Shown here one piece after another: positions 6,663 to 9,702 of a stretch of 9,702 nt of DNA. The translations under genes were made by a program, and so were the position numbers. The stretch lies in NCBI GenBank assembly GCA_039029455.1, contig JBCCGE010000114.1, forward strand, positions 1-9,702, written 5' to 3'. The stretch's first letter is position 1, and each line of letters begins with the position of its first letter. Source of the DNA: JBCCGE01 sp039029455. Its GTDB lineage: Bacteria; Pseudomonadota; Gammaproteobacteria; Arenicellales; Poriferihabitantaceae. The notes under the pieces were generated by a model. That model worked only from the letters and a program-made list of their open reading frames with translations. It did not search any database and had not been told where the DNA came from.

Positions 6663-7142
6663 ATGGCAGCACGTTTATTTCTCGCACTGGTCGCCGTAAT
6701 CGCACTTATGTGGTTTCTGGCCTGGTACAACAAGGCTTCACCGGCTCAACGCAACAAGTCCCTGCGGAGTATTCTGCTTTACGGTGCCGGTGCGGCCGTT
6801 CTGCTGCTGGTAGTGACGGGTCGGATACCCTGGTTATTTGCAATTTTCAGCGCTGCTGTACCGTGGATCAACCGTGCGATGGCGGCTCGCAGAGTTTGGC
6901 AGAGCTTTCGCCGCAACAGTACCGATTCGTCGTCAACGTCAAGTAAAGGCACTCCAGCATCGCCGGGATCCGCGATGTCGCATGAGGAAGCGTATGAAAT
7001 TCTCGGGCTGGAACCGGGTGCCAGCGATGAGGACATCATTTCTGCCCATCGAAAACTGATGCTGAAAATCCACCCCGATCGCGGTGGCAATGATTATCTG
7101 GCCTCCAGAATCAATAAGGCCAAAGATGTGTTGCTTGGTTGA
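6663..7142 (+). CDS. Membrane-anchored J-domain protein (Tim14-like C-terminal J domain)
   Basis: The protein has 159 residues. A first transmembrane segment is at about 4-22 and a second at about 36-52, possibly with a third hydrophobic stretch at 55-70. A Ser/Thr-rich linker (about 85-105) leads to a C-terminal J domain (about 108-159): EEAYEILGLEPGASDEDI, then the HPD motif at 137-139 in IHPDRGG, then RINKAKDVLLG. The HPD motif is the part that stimulates DnaK ATPase. A J domain at the extreme C-terminus behind membrane helices resembles mitochondrial Tim14/Pam18 and its bacterial homologues, not DnaJ, since the G/F and zinc regions are absent. It lies 39 bases after the channel gene, so cotranscription is likely. 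It may recruit DnaK to the inner membrane; its client is unknown. The start at 6663 has a poor Shine-Dalgarno but gives a sensible first membrane helix. Confidence 0.88.
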   Translation: MAARLFLALVAVIALMWFLAWYNKASPAQRNKSLRSILLYGAGAAVLLLVVTGRIPWLFAIFSAAVPWINRAMAARRVWQSFRRNSTDSSSTSSKGTPASPGSAMSHEEAYEILGLEPGASDEDIISAHRKLMLKIHPDRGGNDYLASRINKAKDVLLG

Positions 7143-7154
7143 CTATGAGTCAGA

Positions 7155-7163
7155 TGGTAATAT
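7155..7163 (+). promoter_or_regulatory. Possible extended -10 promoter for the transpeptidase-thyA-folA group
   Basis: TGG-TAATAT (7155-7163) matches the extended -10 pattern (TGn plus a TATAAT-like hexamer, one mismatch). TTGACT at 7139-7144 overlaps the previous stop codon but is only 13 bases away, too close for a normal -35; extended -10 promoters can act without one. Transcription would start near 7170, giving a leader of about 70 bases that contains two hairpins. Confidence 0.35.
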
Positions 7164-7167
7164 TTTT

Positions 7168-7192
7168 GCACTGACGCGGGTCGCGATGGTGC
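7168..7192 (+). promoter_or_regulatory. GC-rich hairpin in the transpeptidase leader
   Basis: GCAC (7168-7171) pairs with GTGC (7189-7192), and CGCG (7175-7178) pairs with CGCG (7182-7185) around a GGT loop, with two G-U pairs and one A-A mismatch between. No U-run follows, so it does not look like a terminator. It would lie at the 5' end of the transcript if the extended -10 at 7155 is used. Confidence 0.4.
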
Positions 7193-7205
7193 GTTAAAAT
7201 TAGAG

Positions 7206-7230
7206 CCCAGATAATCGCATCTGGTCTGGG
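7206..7230 (+). promoter_or_regulatory. Two mutually exclusive hairpins just before the transpeptidase start
   Basis: CCAGAT (7207-7212) pairs exactly with ATCTGG (7219-7224) around a 6-base loop. The overlapping CCCAGA (7206-7211) pairs exactly with the next segment, TCTGGG (7225-7230). The right side is a tandem TCTGG repeat, so the same left arm can choose either partner. The distal arm is the only G-rich stretch at a Shine-Dalgarno-like distance (10 bases) from the TTG at 7241. Pairing is read directly; switching is inference. Confidence 0.4.
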
Positions 7231-7240
7231 TACTTTTCTG

Positions 7241-8524
7241 TTGCACGAACCATCATCGAGTCCATCGAATTACCAGTGGTCGGGTCGGCACTGGTTGCGT
7301 TTTAGCGCACTCGTTCTTTTGATGACCGCTGTCAGCTGGCCCATCGCAATGAGCAGGGTTCATACGGAAAAAGGCGTCGAATGGGGCATTACGGAAAGCA
7401 TACTGGCGCCGGTCATAACACAGCATGTTGCTGAAAAACGTTTTCCTGAGTCAGTTAGCATTCCCGGTCTTGATCTCGGTGGTGAACTACAGGTCACATA
7501 CACGCTGGATGATGAATTGCAGCATGAAGCGACTCGCCTGCTCCGCAAGCACAGACCGGACTACGGGGTTCTGGTCGCGATTGATCCGGACAACGGACAC
7601 ATACTTGCCATGTCAGACAATACAAGAAGCGGCACGAATCACGGCAATCTGGCGACACGAAACACCTTTCCAGCCGCTTCGATTTCAAAAATAATCACCG
7701 CAGTAGCAGCTCTGGAAGAAAATAAAGCCAATGCCCGAACCGTTATTCCATTTAACGGTAAGGCAACCTCTCTGTACAAAAAGAACGTTTTCAATCACAA
7801 GAATAATAAGTGGACCCGAAAACTGACATTGACAGAATCATTTGGGAAGTCAGTGAACTCGGTATTTGGACGTTTGGGGGCGGTGACTCTGGGCGGCAAA
7901 ACCATGCGCGAATATGCCTATCGATTAGGCTTTGACGGGCAATTTGCCTCAGATTTAAGCTTTGGAAACGGATCAATTGATCTGGATGTCGAAGACCGCT
8001 GGCAGGTGGCCGAGATGGCTTCAGGCTACACCCGGAGGAACACCCTCTCTCCCCTGCATGCCGCAACGCTGGCTGCGACCGCAATCAACGGAGGCGATCT
8101 TGTCGCTCCGGTAATTGTTGAAGCAATGACCGGTCCGTTTGGTGTTCCGGTCTATTCTCACCAGCAACCGGCCAGATCCGAGGCGATGTCAGAATCGACA
8201 TCCAGTCAATTGAGAACGCTGATGGAGCAGACCGTAAGTGACGGTTCGGCGCGCAAATCATTCCGACGTTTCAATCGCGGTGACTACAAATCTGTAACCG
8301 TTGGAGGTAAAACCGGTTCCCTGACAGGACATCAGCCACCCGGCAAATACGACTGGTTCGTTGGTTATGCGTACAGGGGCGACAAAAAAATTGCGTTCGC
8401 AGCGTTATGTATTAACAAGGAAAAGTGGTACGTAAAGTCGGCCAGGCTTGCCCGTGAACTTTTAGAATTTTACTTTTCCGGAGACCGCGATCAACAAACA
8501 CCTGAAATTGCCGCGGCACTATAG
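7241..8524 (+). CDS. Penicillin-binding transpeptidase, stand-alone catalytic domain
   Basis: The 427-residue protein carries the transpeptidase fold that cross-links peptidoglycan. The three active-site motifs are present and in order: S147-I-S-K150 (the acylated Ser and its Lys), S204-V-N206, and K357-T-G359. The domain begins near residue 83 with a TLDDELQHEA segment and VLVAIDPDNGHILAM, as in the transpeptidase part of class A proteins. There is no glycosyltransferase domain and no class B dimerisation domain; only about 80 residues precede the catalytic part. A hydrophobic segment at about 19-37 is a likely membrane anchor, placing the enzyme in the periplasm. The TTG at 7241 keeps that anchor intact; the ATG at 7322 would cut it. 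No clear Shine-Dalgarno is seen. It is followed after 30 bases by thyA. A carboxypeptidase or a beta-lactam-interacting role is possible; the exact reaction is not decided. Confidence 0.88.
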   Translation: MHEPSSSPSNYQWSGRHWLRFSALVLLMTAVSWPIAMSRVHTEKGVEWGITESILAPVITQHVAEKRFPESVSIPGLDLGGELQVTYTLDDELQHEATRLLRKHRPDYGVLVAIDPDNGHILAMSDNTRSGTNHGNLATRNTFPAASISKIITAVAALEENKANARTVIPFNGKATSLYKKNVFNHKNNKWTRKLTLTESFGKSVNSVFGRLGAVTLGGKTMREYAYRLGFDGQFASDLSFGNGSIDLDVEDRWQVAEMASGYTRRNTLSPLHAATLAATAINGGDLVAPVIVEAMTGPFGVPVYSHQQPARSEAMSESTSSQLRTLMEQTVSDGSARKSFRRFNRGDYKSVTVGGKTGSLTGHQPPGKYDWFVGYAYRGDKKIAFAALCINKEKWYVKSARLARELLEFYFSGDRDQQTPEIAAAL

Positions 8525-8540
8525 GTCCGACATACTCACT

Positions 8541-8545
8541 TAGGA
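8541..8545 (+). promoter_or_regulatory. Ribosome binding site supporting the TTG start of thyA
   Basis: TAGGA at 8541-8545 lies 9 bases before the TTG at 8555. The residues that follow (Met-Lys-Gln-Tyr-Leu) equal the first five of E. coli ThyA, so the TTG start is well supported. Confidence 0.7.
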
Positions 8546-8554
8546 ATCGTTACT

Positions 8555-9424
8555 TTGAAACAATACCTCGATGCTGTAAGAGAAACCCTGGCCAACGGCA
8601 CCCGAAAGCCAAACCGTACCGGCGTGGATACTCTATCAACGTTCAACATAAACTATGAGATTGATCTGCGTGATGGTTTTCCATTGCTGACAACCAAAGA
8701 AATTTCATGGAAAAACATCGTTATTGAAAACCTTTGGTTTCTATCTGGCCAGACCGATATAAACCTGCTTAAAAAACACAACTGCAAGTTCTGGGATCCA
8801 TGGGCAGATGAAAACGGCAAGGTACCCAGTGCATATGGAAATTTCTGGCGACACTTTCCCCTGCCGAATAACGCGACCAACGATCAGGTCAGATATGTCG
8901 TCGATACGCTTAGATCCAACCCAATGAGTCGACGAATGGTAGTGAGCGCCTGGGCCCCCGGCAACGCACAGACCAGCGCATTACCTCCATGTCACGCATT
9001 CTGGGTCGTGAATACTCAGCACACTGAATCAGGCGAACCTTTTCTCTGCCTTCATCTTACCCAGAGAAGTTGCGATATCGCACTTGGGGTTCCTTACAAC
9101 ATCGCAGGCTACTCGTTGCTTCTTGAGTTGTTTGCCCGCTTCAGTGGGATTCCCGCCGGCATTTTTGGTCACACACTTATTGACGCCCACATCTACACCG
9201 CCAAAGCGGACGGTTCGATGTCGGAATACGATCACGTCCCGGGACTGCGCGAGCAAATCGATCGCGAACCGAGACCTTTGCCATCACTGACAATCGACGA
9301 ATCAATTCAGGAACTGGATGACATAGAACCATTGCTATCCCTTGAAACCGAGGAGATCATGAGCAAATTCAGTTTGTCCAATTACGATCCCCACCCCGCG
9401 ATAAACTTTAAGGTTGCTGTGTGA
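8555..9424 (+). CDS. thyA: Thymidylate synthase
   Basis: ThyA methylates dUMP to dTMP with 5,10-methylene-tetrahydrofolate and releases dihydrofolate, in the cytoplasm. The protein has 289 residues (E. coli 264). Key residues are in place: R21 in NRTG, E58 in IENLWFL, W80, the R126-R127 pair that reaches the phosphate of the partner subunit, the nucleophile C146 in LPPCHAFW, Q170-R171-S172-C173-D174, N182 in GVPYNIAGY, and H212 with Y214 in DAHIY. The C-terminus ends in Val-Ala-Val, close to the usual Val-Ala-Ile. Differences from E. coli include KEISWKN after LLTT, YGNFWRHFP, and about 20 more residues in the C-terminal third. The sequence is nearer to a divergent ThyA branch that I recall from other bacterial phyla. 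The start is TTG. The gene lies 30 bases after the transpeptidase gene, and its stop codon overlaps the folA start, so coupled translation is likely. Confidence 0.96.
   Translation: MKQYLDAVRETLANGTRKPNRTGVDTLSTFNINYEIDLRDGFPLLTTKEISWKNIVIENLWFLSGQTDINLLKKHNCKFWDPWADENGKVPSAYGNFWRHFPLPNNATNDQVRYVVDTLRSNPMSRRMVVSAWAPGNAQTSALPPCHAFWVVNTQHTESGEPFLCLHLTQRSCDIALGVPYNIAGYSLLLELFARFSGIPAGIFGHTLIDAHIYTAKADGSMSEYDHVPGLREQIDREPRPLPSLTIDESIQELDDIEPLLSLETEEIMSKFSLSNYDPHPAINFKVAV
9409..9414 (+). promoter_or_regulatory. Ribosome binding site for folA inside the thyA end
   Basis: TAAGGT lies 6 bases before the GTG at 9421, inside the last codons of thyA. It supports this GTG as the folA start. Confidence 0.55.
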
Positions 9425-9702
9425 CTCAGTCGGATCGCTGCAATTGGCCCAAACCGCTTGTCGGGGCACTGGTTGCGATGAATGCCGATCGCATCATTGG
9501 TCTTGATGGAACCATTCCCTGGCACCACAGTGAAGATCTCAAAAGATTCAAGCGCCTTACGACGGGAACCGTAATCATTATGGGCCGATTAACCTGGGAG
9601 TCAATCGGCAGCAAACCCCTGCCGGAACGAAAAAATATTGTTATCAGTCGTTCACAGGTTGACTCGGTAGAGTGCTATACATCCGTGGAATCCGCCCTCA
9701 AC
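9421..9702 (+). CDS. folA: Dihydrofolate reductase, 5' part
   Basis: The frame from GTG 9421 is open to the right edge (94 codons), so the C-terminal part is missing. FolA reduces dihydrofolate to tetrahydrofolate with NADPH and is the trimethoprim target. Visible motifs are LVGALVAMNADRIIG (13-27; first strand and NADPH-side loop), IPW (32-34), SEDL with D39 at the position of catalytic D27 of E. coli, FK (43-44), VIIMGRLTWESIG (51-63) and PLPERKNIVISR (67-78), all in family order. About 12 more residues than E. coli precede the first strand. The next in-frame ATG (codon 20) would delete that strand, so the GTG is preferred. Its GTGA overlaps the thyA stop by 4 bases. The pair is logical: ThyA makes dihydrofolate and FolA recycles it. 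Confidence 0.93.
   Translation, partial: MTQSDRCNWPKPLVGALVAMNADRIIGLDGTIPWHHSEDLKRFKRLTTGTVIIMGRLTWESIGSKPLPERKNIVISRSQVDSVECYTSVESALN

Noticed and set aside
7139..7163. Canonical sigma-70 promoter TTGACT...TAATAT
   Set aside because: The spacer is only 13 bases. Only the extended -10 reading is kept, at low confidence.

Overview
The window looks like chromosomal DNA of a gammaproteobacterium. The supports are a non-catalytic-type PyrC' dihydroorotase-like gene of the kind paired with pyrB in pseudomonads, a long-form CysE close to that of E. coli, a periplasmic Do/DegQ-type protease, and a thyA-folA pair. Every gene I can support is on the plus strand and coding density is high. I see no insertion sequence, phage gene, CRISPR array, tRNA or rRNA. 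The genus cannot be named from this sequence alone.

Layout: (1) 1-846 is the 3' part of a PyrC'-like dihydroorotase homologue that enters from the left. (2) 914 or 971 to 1765 is a class I SAM-dependent methyltransferase of unknown substrate, preceded by a perfect 8-bp dyad. (3) 1766-1960 is a non-coding gap with an unusual run of nested inverted repeats (1809-1918). (4) 1961-3487 is a Do/DegQ/MucD-like serine endoprotease with two PDZ domains and a strong Shine-Dalgarno. (5) 3628-7142 is a probable four-gene operon with gaps of 30, 38 and 39 bases: cysE (serine acetyltransferase), a small four-helix membrane protein recalled as DUF6394, a two-TM potassium-channel-like protein with two NAD-binding RCK/TrkA-N domains, and a membrane-anchored protein with a C-terminal Tim14-like J domain. 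(6) 7241-9702 is a second probable operon: a stand-alone penicillin-binding transpeptidase, thyA, and the 5' part of folA, whose GTG start overlaps the thyA stop. The right edge cuts folA after 94 codons.

How the genes may work together: thyA and folA form a clear dTMP/tetrahydrofolate pair, because ThyA turns methylene-THF into DHF and FolA regenerates THF. PyrC' belongs to upstream UMP synthesis but is far away in a separate unit. CysE makes O-acetylserine for cysteine. The DUF6394 and channel genes look like a membrane pair, with the channel probably gated by cytosolic nucleotide binding. The J-domain protein may recruit DnaK to the membrane. The protease and the transpeptidase act in the periplasm. 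The least explained parts are the DUF6394/channel/J-protein cluster and two structured non-coding gaps: 1809-1918 before the protease, and 7168-7230 before the transpeptidase, where two hairpins compete for the same left arm.
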